Positions 51,950-63,557 of a DNA stretch of 64,000 nt are shown one piece after another; positions within the stretch are counted from its first letter, which is position 1, and the number at the start of each line of letters is the position of its first letter. The stretch is taken from contig CM030935.1 of assembly GCA_018136815.1 (NCBI GenBank), positions 1,546,204-1,610,203 of the forward strand, written 5' to 3'. Origin of the DNA: Isochrysis galbana (taxonomy: Eukaryota; Haptophyta; Isochrysidales; Isochrysidaceae). The notes beneath the pieces were generated by a model. That model was not told where the DNA came from. It saw only the letters and a program-made list of their open reading frames with translations, and made no database searches. The translations under genes and the position numbers were made by a program.

Positions 51950-52276
51950 AGTCCAAGAGGAGAACATGCGCATGGCGTCATTGCAGCAGAACGCGTTGGA
52001 GGAGTCGTTCACAACGGTCAGTACTGCTTCCATTCTTCCATTCTGGTGTCCAATTGCCCGCCTTGACTCGCCTCAGTGATGGATGAAGTATCCCAGCTAG
52101 AAGAAGCCGTCCTCGGCAGCATTCTTGTGCTCGCCATGGAAGTGGAAGTGGAAGTGGAGCAGTGGACGGAGAGATTCTTCACGAGTCACGAGCCTCATCC
52201 TGCGCGATCTCCAACCGGCAAATTTCGGTCGATCGTATTGGATTTTTATGCTTGCGTACATGTGCACATGAATGGT
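51950..52276. other. 3' flank of FKBP, no gene seen
   Basis: Contains a short GGAAGTGGAAGTGGAAGTGG repeat near 52137-52157. No gene recognised. Confidence 0.5.
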
Positions 52277-52528
52277 AAGGCGGTTGCAAACAGTTTGTTG
52301 CAAACAGTTTTTCTTAGGGATGAAAAATGATCATCTCAGCGTTGATGAAATTTGAGAAATTTTTCAATGCAGAAAGTTCCCAATACATCCAACGAGCACA
52401 TATCCGGGGCCAATGGGACCCAGACCCCCCCTTGGCCCTTGGGCCCCCACACCAAAACCCAAACGTAAAAAATGACAAAAGACGCTAACGCAGCTAAAAT
52501 CAAAATCGCAAAAGCAAAAGCTTAAATA
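52277..52528 (+). repeat. Dispersed repeat C, copy 2
   Basis: Direct repeat of 30896-31105. Its head is diverged (GGCGGTTGCAAACAG, partly duplicated) but the body words AGAAAGTTCCCAATACA and GCACATATCCGGGGCC are the same. Non-coding. Confidence 0.78.
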
Positions 52529-52589
52529 GTACTACTAAATAGTTCAACGATCGCCGATCGCAGCTATCAACTATCAAATAAAATTAAAA

Positions 52590-53225
52590 ATTGTGTCCAC
52601 GGGATAGGCGCGGCGGAGGAGATGTGGCCGGCGAAGGGCGTCGGTGAACTCCCCCATGATGCGTCGGAATAAACTTCAATGTCCGGACGGTTGCCGTTGA
52701 ATTTAATCCCGAGATGCCTAGTGTTGTGAAGATAGGCTAGCGCACCGAAGGGCGGCGGAATGATTCGAAGGACTGGGATCATGCATAAATTGACAAAGGA
52801 AGCTCGAGACGAATGAGATGTCAGGCCTCGCGCAATTAGCAATAGCAACCCAAAGTATGCATCCCATGAGGGATAAGAATGGCTTATCGCGCATGGCGGC
52901 TCGTTCCTCATCGTTGTTAGCGCCGTTCATCTTCATAAATCCCTCAACATCGGAGGAGCGAACGGGAACCGAGTAGGGTTGAGAAGACGTTGATAGAAAT
53001 TTCTTCGATGCGGTTTGGATATAGTTGTCTTGATTGATGGTCATTGTTTTGTTGTCGTAGTCCCTCGTGAGGCTCATGCCGCAGAAGAGCGATGGCGGCT
53101 TAGGGACGCTACAAGCAAAACGAGCGGTGTATTGTTGGATGAAGAGTCGAGTTGGATTCCGCCGCCGCTTTTGGTTCGAGGATACCCGATGAGCAGATTG
53201 TCGACGTAGAGTCCGATCTTAATTT
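52590..53225 (-). mobile_element. Ty1/copia RT-RNase H fragment
   Basis: Fossil fragment of a Pseudoviridae-type element. Visible are a YVDNLLI-type catalytic box near 53200, then the connection region (GCILWVAIANCARPDISFVS, followed by LCQFMHDPS), and the start of RNase H (EVYSDASWGS). Gag, protease, integrase and most of the RT are missing. It is broken, with a few interruptions and both ends lost. It differs in sequence from the copia element at 8163, so it is an older, separate lineage. Confidence 0.85.
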
Positions 53226-53235
53226 TTTTAACTTC

Positions 53236-53287
53236 TTAATAGTCTCACCGCACACGCGGCCGTGGGCCCTCTACTTTCTACTCACGG
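53236..53287 (-). mobile_element. Structured retroposon, 3'-end fragment (inverted)
   Basis: On the minus strand: CGTGAGTAGAAAGTAGAGGG, then CCCACGGCCGCGTGTGCGGT and GAGACTATTAA, nearly identical to the last 50 bases of the full copies. It is followed by an A-rich tract that meets the copia fragment. Heavily 5'-truncated. Confidence 0.8.
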
Positions 53288-54548
53288 CGTCAGCGATCTG
53301 AGGGGTGAGACGGGACAGTTCAGCGCGTGGGGGGCGCTTGCGCTTGGGGGCAGGCAGAGAAGGGGGAGAGGGGAGAGGGCCACTCACTCACCACTCACCC
53401 ATGAGGCACGAGACGCCCGGCAACGGGGGGATGATGTTCAATACCAAGAGGGGGGGGGGCTCCCCTCTCTCCCAATACCAAGGGGGGGGGTCCCCTCTCT
53501 CCCGCTCCACTTCTACCCATATATGCAGAAAATATGCGAAAATGTGTCGACATATGCGGATCTGACAAATATACCCAAATATGCAATTGCATATGCTGCA
53601 TATTTCTACCTGGGCCTAGCGACGGCACATATACAGACTTCATAAAAAGTTAAAAACAGGACGGTAAAGAGCCTCTAGAGTGAGTTTTGTTTTCCCACCT
53701 CAGAGCTAATAACTGATATCAGTGATTTGGCAAAACAGAGCTGTTACTGACACTATAAGCTTACTTAGCAAACAGTACTGATGAGACATCTTTGCCAGGA
53801 GGGCACCCAGGGCTGGCGAGGCGAGCGAGGAGGGAGGGAGAGGCAGGAGAGGCTAGGGGCTAGGGGCACTGCCCCAGCCTCCAGCCTCCACTGCCCCCTG
53901 AGCCCTGAGCTACCGCAGCTGGCCCTCTGGGGGGACCCGAGGGATCCCCTAGAGGGGGGCCATGGCGCGCGCAAGCATCACGCGCCCGTAGGATAACGAA
54001 GAGAATGGCGACAAAAGAACGACAAAAAACCATCCGGCCCGAAAAAATGGTAATTCCCGCCCCCCGTTTGCGATATATGTGCAAGGTGACACCTTGCGCG
54101 GCAAGCAGACAGCAGACACCACGAAAGAGCGGCGACTGACGAAGAAGACCCCAAAAGCGGGGGGGGGGCCGAGCCCCCCCGGGCGGGGGCACGATAAGGT
54201 ACTTGTAGAAGGCGTTTACGTTTGTCTGCCAGCTAGCAAAAGGAACACCCACCAACAAGTCTGCCCCAGCCCGCCCCTTGCACTTACTTGGCCCGACGTA
54301 GTGCACGCCCCCCCCCCCCCCCCACGCCAAAGACAAAGGAATGAAGGGGGTAGTGTAAGTGTAAAGTGTAAAGGGAGTGAGTATACTGGATACTGGGGTA
54401 TAGGTATAGGCATAGGCGATGGCGTTGAGTCAGTACCGTGTACCGTGTGAGTGCGTGGTCCTTTATGGCTAGCGGTAGTAGCCGGAGTCTTCAGATGTTT
54501 TTGTTATATCTCGAGTCTCACTTCAAAAACAAATTATACTCTCGTGAG
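53288..54548. other. Intergenic, low-complexity patches
   Basis: G-runs at 53448-53490, ATATGC-rich sequence at 53518-53605, C-run at about 54309-54322 and GTGTAAAG/GGTATAGGTATAGGCATAGG simple repeats at 54355-54418. TCTTCAGATGTTTTT near 54488-54503 matches the 3' end of repeat family B. No gene seen. Confidence 0.5.
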
Positions 54549-54648
54549 NNNNNNNNNNNNNNNNNNNNNNNNNNNNNNNNNNNNNNNNNNNNNNNNNNNN
54601 NNNNNNNNNNNNNNNNNNNNNNNNNNNNNNNNNNNNNNNNNNNNNNNN
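54549..54648. other. Assembly gap (100 N)
   Basis: An exactly 100-N block. It cuts the C-terminal part of the large helicase-like gene. Confidence 0.99.
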
Positions 54649-57600
54649 CCGCGCTCTGCGAACCGCACTCGCAGTTCGTGCTAACTCGGTGCAATCGTCC
54701 GCGGAGGCGCACGGATAGGCACGGGCGAGGAGCTTCAGCGTCAAATGCTCCTCATCCAAAGCCGAGAGCCCTGCAGGTGTGCGTGATAGCGCGTCCGCAG
54801 CGAGCTGGGTAAGCGAGGGAACTAAGAGAGGCCTTACGGTAGACACTCTCGTTGGGGCTTTCATCGATCGGGTCATGGTTTCCGTGTCGGCATTAGATTC
54901 TTGCATGGCTGCGATGAACCAATTCGCAAATCGATGATCCGCTGCACGTCTTTCGGCCTCCACTTCCGTCAAGGCGTCAACTTGGTGCGTGGCAAGGTGC
55001 TTGACCATTGGAGAGAGTGTCGCGCAAGTACGCCCACATAAAGAGCAAACGTATCTAGGCTTATTACGTGGCTTGGTCAGATGGACCCCGACGATTCCTT
55101 CCTCCCAGAAGGGAAGGAAACCCTCGGGCTGGCGAGTGACGAGGTTCCAGCCGTCGCGTAGAAGCATACGGACAGTACTCTCCTCCGAGCCATCGGCAGC
55201 ACGCCACAAGTAGCCAGCGCCTCGCGCATTCGCGAGACGACGCACCCGGGCATCATTCGTGACGGCGTTGGCTGAGTCCCCGGTAGAGCGCAGTGCTCCA
55301 GAAGACTTCAGCACGAAGTCAGACGCTTGTAGAACGTGCAAATGAGGCGCAATTGCACAAACCTTATTGATTAACACCCCCAGCGCGCAGCGCAGCTTTG
55401 CTACAATGAGTACCTTCTTGCCTAGCGCGACTTGATTGCACACCACATTTGCGAGAGTCTGAGTTTTGCCGCATCCTGGAGGTCCGCGCAAGACGTATGA
55501 TTCGCCCACCTCTGCACGCGAGATTGCAAGTCTCTGACTCGAGTCCGCCGAGGCCAGCTGCAGCGGGAATGAAGAATGGGCGCTAGCGGTGGCCTCACCG
55601 GCTGCCGGAAAGGGAGAGGTAATGGACGGCAGCGGCCTACTTGGCGAAGCCTGGCTGGAGTTCAAAAGCAGCATCTCAAATGTTCGCGATACCTGGCAGA
55701 ATGCAGATGCGTGGCTGAGAGCATCGAGGGCGTGACATTCGCTGACTTTCTCGGCCGACCGGTCAGATGCCGGTAAAAAGAGCAGCATTCCTTGCCTAGG
55801 TGTGACGGGTTTCACGGCTTCTCCCCGGGCAGCCGAAGCAAGGAGCTGATCAAGCCTGAGGCAACTGAGATACCCAGCTTCACTGACAGATATGTGAAGA
55901 TTGGCCGGCCTTGCTCCAAGTGCTGTCAAGGCGGCGGGATTGTAAAATGGCGTGGCATTTCGAGCTTTGGCCACCACAAGAGCGCCGCTATCTTTTGCGC
56001 ATCGAGATACTGTAACCTCGAGCATCAGGAGTGGAAGGTTTCCGTTCGGCGTGATGACGTTGAACCCACTTAGCAAGGCGGACGTGGGCCCATTCGCGCT
56101 TATCATGCTAGTGCCACTGAAAAACGAAGCAAGTAACATGAAATGGGCAGCTTGGGCCGCATTTGCGGAGGCATCCGTGTACGCATGATCCAGGAAGAGT
56201 AGTGTGGAGCCGGATAGGAGACAACCAAAAGCGAGCTCCGTGATCTCATCATCGCAAGTAACTCGTACGGCGTCCACTGTATGCTTTTCCAACACGTGTG
56301 CCAAGTCTCCTGCTAGCCAATGGAGGCGCGGGCCCGGACCCACGAGAATCGGAGCATTGAGTGCATGTTGCTTGGTGAGACACACATTTTCTTCTGTGGT
56401 CGCCAAATCGAGAGGTATGGGTAGCAAGACCTCTGCCAAGCCCAACAAGTGCGTGACGACGCGCTGCAATCCGGATTGATCAGGTTCTTCCACGACGCAG
56501 GTCGTGACAATATGGTCCAACCAACGCAACACCGCGTGCAATGAGCGAGGAAGCGAAGGGCGAAGTTCTTCGGCCGCGAGACGCATGTGCCGAATCAGCG
56601 GCATGTATTGTGCCTCCTTGCTTGATTCGGTTGAGCTCTTCTCCGCATCGTGACACGTGAAAGATGAGTCCATCTTTGCAAGACCCATTCTGGCCTCACG
56701 TATCACCATTGGCACATCCATCGACGAACCAGTAAGAGCGCGCACAGCCCATCCCCTCACTAGATCCGATGCCAGCCGCATAATGGAGGTTTCAAGTTTT
56801 TCTTGAGGATTTGTACCTCTTCCTCGAGAAACGATGCCATTCCCGATCTCTAATTTACACTGCATGTCGCGCTCGTCTGCGCTACAATCGGAGAGAGACT
56901 CCGTTGCAAGGATCGGCTCGTTTGGCTCGACGGCGTACGGGCCCCATTCTTCGCCTCCAAGCTGGGGGGATCCATGCGAGGCGGGACTGTCCAGCGTGAA
57001 TTCTTTATCATCCGTCGTTTCCCATGTGGATGACCAGAGTTCTGAAACTCCCGCGGCGTTTACGGACCACACAAGAAGTCTATACATTGCACCGCTGGCC
57101 AGGGGACCAAGGCTCAAACAAGCCTCTTGCGAAGCGGACTCGGAAGGAATAGCCTCAGTCTCAGCGTGGCTGCCGCTCGGTAGTGTGCATCGCATTGCCC
57201 AAACATCTTCTCCATCTTGGGACAATTTCGCATAATCCTGAGTGGCGCGTATGGCCACAGCGCGGAAACGCACAAAGGCGTCATTCACATTTGCATCTAG
57301 GCGGCAGTGAATGTCAAGCCTCCTGCCCGCACTTGCCTGAGCGCGAACACTTGGCAGAGGAGGTGGAGCTGGCATTGTGTTCGTCTCGAGACGCGCCGTC
57401 ATGGTGGGTGGCTCGCCGAGACAAAGTGCATACACGCAACGCGCCCCTGGAGGCAGCCCGTCATCCTGGTACACAGCTTCTGCTCTGCGAAACGGACCGA
57501 CTGTTGTCCATGTCGCAGAATCCTCGGTGGCTTCGAGTCTCGGCACCGGATGCTGTCCATTGCCACGGACCACCGACATAGGCGTGGCAAGAGGGGCACC

Positions 57601-60600
57601 AGTCACGCGGATAGCGATCGAGCTCGTAGAACGATGCACAACAGAGAGGGTGGCTAGCTCTCCTGCCTCGAGCCAATCGCGCGCAAGAGCATTGACAAGA
57701 AAGTTGCCGTCGATCGCCGATGGTGTGTCTGGCGGTTCGAAGACATGTTGCACGGCCCGCCACCCGTGGGTACGTAGCAGGTGAGGGAGCGTAGAGTAAA
57801 TGAGGTCGCATTGGTTCAGTACGACGGACTGGCTACAACATAGAGCTATGGAGCGGCCGTAAGCAATGCCATCGATCTCAAGATCGCGGATCGATACATG
57901 AACCAGCCGGCACGAGGAAGGCTTGATTAGGTCGAGAGTGCAGAGCGACGAATGGAGGTCAAGCACCCAGGACGGCGCACGTTCTGTGCTCACGGTCATA
58001 TCGTGTGAGTGCCGCCCGACGGCCGCTCCAAGCTGTTTGTTGCTAGGTTTGGTTGAGAGTGCCCTGAGTACCACACCAGCGTGGTGGAACGGTGATGTGA
58101 ATGGTGATGAAATCCACCGTGGCAGGTCGGACAAGAAGGTCCGGGCATGAAGTCGTGGAAGTGTACAGATCGCGCGCTCAAGCTGAGGCAATACAGCCCC
58201 GCTCCCTCGTGCTCCCAAAGCAGGCGTGAAGACGCAAGAAACGAGGAGAATGTCGCATCTCTCGGCATTAACAAGCGCCTCAGTCCATAGTCGGCGTTCT
58301 TGGCGCGCTGCACGCAGCGCAGGAGTGAGTTCAATTGCGGCGCTTATAAGGTTGAGCTGTTCAGAGGTCAACGCCGAGACGCAAATTGTAGTGGAGGGAA
58401 TCTCGAGTTGTAACGCAAGGGCAACGGACAGCAACGCCCCGGCCTCGTCGACGTTTACCAGGCCACCGCGAATAGCACGAACTTCAGAATGAACAAGCGT
58501 GTGCTCGTCGGGCCGCAACTGTCGTCGCAGCAACGAAGAGAGAGCACCGACGCTTGAATGGAGGTTGTTTGCGACCCGTGTGGCGCTCCATCCTCTTGAC
58601 GAACGTATGGACGAATAGCTATGGCCAATCGAGGCTTCGATGCATTCTGGCACGGGCAGCATTCGGCGTGGCCGTGAGACAACGATGCGCCGCCCAGCGC
58701 CACGGCCCCCAACTAACTCTGGGATGGATCGTGCAGGCCCGAACTCAGCATTCAGATGATGATGCAGGACTTGAGATCCATCAAGGACACGGCGAAGAGC
58801 GGTGAACGCCGTCAATTCCTGTCCATGGCGGACGCGACCGATCTGGGTAGGTGCATCCTTACTCGCGGAGCAGATTATTGAAGCCATTGCATCCGAGCGC
58901 AGAAGAGAGGCAGCTGCCGCAAAGTCCGTCAATCCCACGGTGTCAGCATCATCGACAACCAACAGGTCAAAGCTAAGCTCTCCATTCGCCATGCCACACC
59001 AACGCATCAGCTCGTGCGGTGTGGCGATGATGAGAGGGCAAATTCGTTGAAGCAATGGACCTATGCCACGTTGTGCTGTCAAATGCGCAGGATTCATACC
59101 GCCTGAATCTGTCCCGAGGGATGGCCTGCAATAAGAACGCAGTGCTAAAAAAGCCTCCGCTTCATGCGGTGGCAAGCTTTGCGCTGCACGTGAGGCGATG
59201 TGCTCGGAGAGGACACGCAACAGTTGTGCGGCCGCTGATGCCGACGTGCGCTTGGCCGTTTGCAGCTCCGTCACTCGAAGCTGCGCGTCATGAAAACCGC
59301 AGGTACCACCGCCACGTAATGCGGTCGCGGCGTCTGTGGCGAGCGCGTCAGCCCGACGTAGCTCATCGGAGGCGCCAACAAGCTGTGTCGAGTCAGTTGG
59401 CACGGCCATTTCCCGGGCACGTGAAAGGCGCTGATCGATTTGCATGAGTAAATCAGGGGCGCCAAGCCAGGCGGAAAGATAAGATAGAGGCTCGGCGATG
59501 GCAGATAGGGATCGAAGGGCAGCTAGAGGTGACGCTGAGAGGAAGAGCACCCGTTCGCTTCGAAGCAGACCGTGTATCGCACACAAGAGCAGGGTCGTTG
59601 ATCGACCACAGCCCGGAGGCCCTGTTATGAAAATCGGCTTCTGTGGACGAAGTACGCAGGACATCACAGCTTCTCTCTGCATTTCGTCGTGAGGCACGAG
59701 CGATAGCGGCAAGGGGGCTAAGAGTGGCGGATTGGAGATTGCGCTAGTGTTGCCAGTGCGGTCGATGCGGATGGAATCGAGTGCAGCCACCAAATCCGCG
59801 GCACGAGCACCGGTACAAAGTAGGCGGCTTGCTGTAGAGTCCAATTCCTGCAGGTTAAGAGGGCACAATTGCGCTCTCCACGGCATGACGGCGCCCGCCG
59901 ACTCCAGCTCTTCGAGCCATTCAAGGAGGATACTAGCATTCCTCTCAGCTACATCCACTGCACCATCCGCGACGTCGACATCGCACTTCACCAAACGATT
60001 GCGCACCGTTATGAAATCATGAAGAAGCGCCGGAAATGATGCTGCGGCACGAGGCTGCAAGTATGGTGGTTGAGACACTTCGAATTGCCATTCCCCGGCG
60101 CATTCAAACAAGCAAACAGGCCACAAGATAACAGGCGCACCAACGAGCGGGCCTGAAGTCCGGGTGCTAAACATCGCATCATCAGCAATATCCCTAGACT
60201 GGCGTCCCGACGCGCGCGATGTTCCGGCAAAGGGAGCTCCATCTTCATCTGTGACGCCTGCCAAGATGTCGGCCAGCACCTCATCGTCGCAAGCAAATTC
60301 ACCTAGCTCCAGCAATGCGTTCGGGGGACGCTTGTAGCTTTGCTCTGTGGCTCTGCCGCTCATTCGCCCTCCAGCGGCACTGCCTGAATTGACCATCTCA
60401 TCTAGGGTAGGCGCAGGCCTGTCGATCAAGACGATACCACAGTGCCGTAGCAGGAGAGCACGCATCCTTCTGCCTGCCACAGTCTCCGTCTCATGGCAGC
60501 AGCCAACGTCCGGGATGTAGCGCAAGCGCATGGATGGGGTCTTGCCACACAGCCTCCGGAGAAGAAGGTCAAATGCCGCCGAGGACTTCGCCAGCGACAG

Positions 60601-62376
60601 GAGTACCCGAAGATCGCCAAGACGGGCAACATCATCTAGAGCGCGAGTGCGAGGCGCTCCTGCTGCGACGATAAGGGCGGCCAGCGAGCTAGCCACAAGG
60701 CCAGTTGTAGCAAACGAGCCGTCGAGTCGGGCAAGCCCTAAGCGATTGAGCATATCGGAGCTTTCATCATGTGTGTGCTCATCATACTTGTCCCCAAAAT
60801 CACCATCGGAGCTTCCCTCATCGCTGCCTGATATAGCTTCGGCAAGTAAAATTGCATGCCTGTCCAATATGCCGTACTGGTGCGGCTCATCTCCAGCTGA
60901 CCCTCGCCCATTGTCCGATTGCTTCCTTTGCAAGCAAGAATTTTTCGTAATCCTTAGTCTAGTGCTTGCAAGTGCTTCGTCGTGGCAGCCTTCGTCTAAC
61001 CAGGCGAGGCAGCTTGTTTGATTCCACCCGACGTCCAGGATCAGGCTCCACACATCAAAGATAGCGATCGTATTCGATAACGAGGGCGGCAGTCTTCTCC
61101 GATCCTGCAACGTGCTCGTGGACATTGTGGATCCAGACGATCCTCGTGCTGACCAAGCTCGGAGTGCACTAGTATTTGAACACATGCGGCATTTCCAATG
61201 TCGCACGTCGCAGTAATGCCAGTCTGGGGTATCTTCCGAAACCAAGAGTGTCAGGCTCGCAGCATGTGCGCCTTCCGACTGAACACATGCTCGTACATGG
61301 TCTCCTCGAGACACATCTGGCTGAAGATGCGGATGATTGCTTGCATTTCCTTCCAATGTATCTCGAGCGACGACCAGGACGGGAGCCGCACAGATCGAAC
61401 GTAATGCGGCACTAAGAGTCCCCAGAAACGGTGTACACTCAATGAGATGTTCCATGCTTTCAAGCGCATTCACTGCCTGAATGACGCCCGAGCTGTTTGT
61501 CTGCGCATTTGGTTGTTTGTGATTTGTTGTTGTAAAAGTCTCCAGGTTACCACTTCCCCAACACCAATCGAGCAATGCGTGGGCGAGGGCCAATCTTGCC
61601 GCATCCCACTCTGTTTTTATCTCCATGGAGGTCATCATAAAAGCGTGCATGTTTAGGGACTCAAATTCCAGAGGCACAGGCCTGCTGCTGCCCAACACGA
61701 GTGCTGCACGGACTGGCTCAGAGGGATCGGTGCCGACAGCAGCAACATGAATCAACCTTGAGAGAGGAGCGACGAAATAGAGTCCCTCCGCACCATCGCC
61801 GTCGGAATGCTGTGGAGCCAGAGGTACTGGTTGCCGTCTCATTTCCGTGTGCCCAAGGGAGAGAAGGTAGCATGAGGTGACTTCTGCTGGCAGACTTGCT
61901 GCACCAGGTGTTGGTTCAAGAAGTCGGAGACCGACCTGGCCACCGGCGAAGCTGATATACTGGATGGTCGCAACTGGGACGCATTCGGGATAAGCGGGTA
62001 GATGGATTCGAAAGCATGGCGCAGACCGTCGTGCGATCATGTAGGTGCCCTCATGGCAAGCAGTTGGTGCGCGCACCACGCGCAGAGCCTCCTGTGCCCC
62101 GGCTGCTCTGCCCCACCGGCGATCAAGCCCGTAGGTCGCGGCGAAGGGGAAGTGGAGCAGGTTGTCTTCCTTGCTCAGCTCGTCGACGAGCCCCTCGTGC
62201 CCGGGCTCGACTTCAAGGAGAGTCTCCATCTCGGCCTCGAAGACGACCGACCTCCCACCGAGCGCGGGAAGAAAGACCTCACCTGCCCGCACTCGAGGGC
62301 ACAAATTTTGTTTTCTGAGGTCTACAATTATGAAATCCCGAAATTCCCACAAAGTACGAGGTACTCCTAGCTCCAA
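54649..62376 (-). CDS. Giant two-P-loop SF1 helicase-like protein with C2H2 finger (C-terminus in gap)
   Basis: At least 2,576 residues in one exon from the ATG at 62376. Residues 1-880 hold no domain I recognise. The first ATPase has Walker A GPPGCGRSTT (about 919) and Walker B LLVVDDAD (about 1137). VSALTSEQLNLISAAIE and DILLVSCVF later resemble the second RecA lobe of UPF1-type SF1 helicases. A fibronectin III-like segment with MYRLLVWSVNAAGVSELWSS follows (about 1740-1780). The second ATPase begins at YVLRGPPGCGKTQTLANVV (about 2297), closely resembling DUF4011-type/UPF1-like helicases, but its remaining motifs lie beyond the gap. Between it and the gap is a perfect C2H2 finger, C-x2-C-x12-H-x3-H (about 2443-2463). 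Function is unknown; RNA/DNA surveillance or element control is speculation. Confidence 0.75.
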
Positions 62377-62664
62377 GAATAATTAATCGAACACATAGAT
62401 AGTTACAACTGAACTCTCAGCGACGAACCTCTGGGCATCCTGAATACATGCCGACTACATAATCCACTCAACAAAAATGAACACTTCCCATCGCAGTCTG
62501 CAGTCTGCAGCGGTGGGGGGGGGCGGACCTTGCACCTTGCCCTCTTGCCCTATCTCTAGGGCGGTCAAACACAAACAGTTATTTTATATTTTCAAATATG
62601 GGGTGACAGCTTATCAGCTCTCAAGGTTAGGGGGGGGGGGGGCTTCTGAATATTCCCGCCACTC
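62377..62664. repeat. Upstream of the helicase gene, with a TAGGGCGGTCAAACA copy
   Basis: TAGGGCGGTCAAACA at 62557, followed by an AT-rich segment and GGGGTGACAG, is another member of the GGGCGGTCAAACA set. A G-run of about 12 lies near 62630-62641. Confidence 0.6.
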
Positions 62665-62720
62665 AACTAAGTTCATACTTAGTTCAGCATGGGGGGGCGC
62701 CTCGCGCCCGCGCGCCCGCG
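62665..62720 (+). mobile_element. Structured retroposon head, 5' fragment
   Basis: AACTAAGT-TCAT-ACTTAGTT, a perfect 8-bp stem, followed by CATGGGGGGGC as in the full copies. After that it becomes a GCGCCCGC repeat and similarity is lost. Confidence 0.65.
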
Positions 62721-63557
62721 CGCCCGCCCCCGTCTCAAGCTATCAGGCACCAATTCCCCTCTGGGGGGCCTGTGGCCTGTCGGTCAACCCCATGCTCTGC
62801 CTTCTAGCATGAGCAGGGCAATCAACACCACCACCCAGACCCCCAGTGGGCGCGGGTCGCGAGCCGCACTCCCAGGCCTGTCGCATTCGCGAGTCGTCGA
62901 CACTCGTAAGGCTTCTCTTCGTCGTTCGGTATTATCGTATTATCGTTATAATTCTCTCGTTCTCGTTCTCGGTCAAAAGCTTCGCTTGGACGCATAGGAT
63001 CTTGAGTTGTGGAGCGCCCTCTCTCTTTCTCTCGAAGAGAAGGGAAGTTTCCCCACCTTTCTTCCTCCTAGGCGCCTCGCAAATAGGTTTAATTCGCTAT
63101 CTTCTCCGCGTTTCTCTATCTACTTCAGTGATTGCAATCAGGTTTAATTTGCAATCTCATCGCATCTCCCCCTTAGGCACACCGCACTTCTCTCGTCTTA
63201 TTCGGTAAGTCTTTTGGAATCTTGTGCGGCAGGATTGCCCCTCGTTTCCGTTATGGTGCGATTCCCCTTCCAGACGGGATCGCCGACAGATCGCCTTCTG
63301 ATCGTCGTCCGTTGTCGTCTGGCCGGAGTGTTTGGGTTTGATTTTAGTCGAGTTACGTGAGAAAGTCGTGGGGCGAGAGTCGGGGTGTTTTTCCTGGGTG
63401 TCTCTGTCCGTCGTCCTGTCGTCAGTCGTCATCCGTCGCTCTCGCTCTCGTCGCTCTCGCTCTCGTAACACTCAGACCCTACAGCCTCGCCTCGCCTCGC
63501 CAGCCCCTGCCATCACAGCCCTCCTCTCACTCACCCTCGCCTCTCGCTACTCGTTCA
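62721..63557. other. Leader-like sequence before the last ORF
   Basis: Rich in TCTCG/CGTTCTCG words and pyrimidines (62900-63480), with GGTTTAATT repeats at 63087 and 63141. It may be the 5' non-coding part of an element or gene that starts at 63558. No gene recognised inside. Confidence 0.4.
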
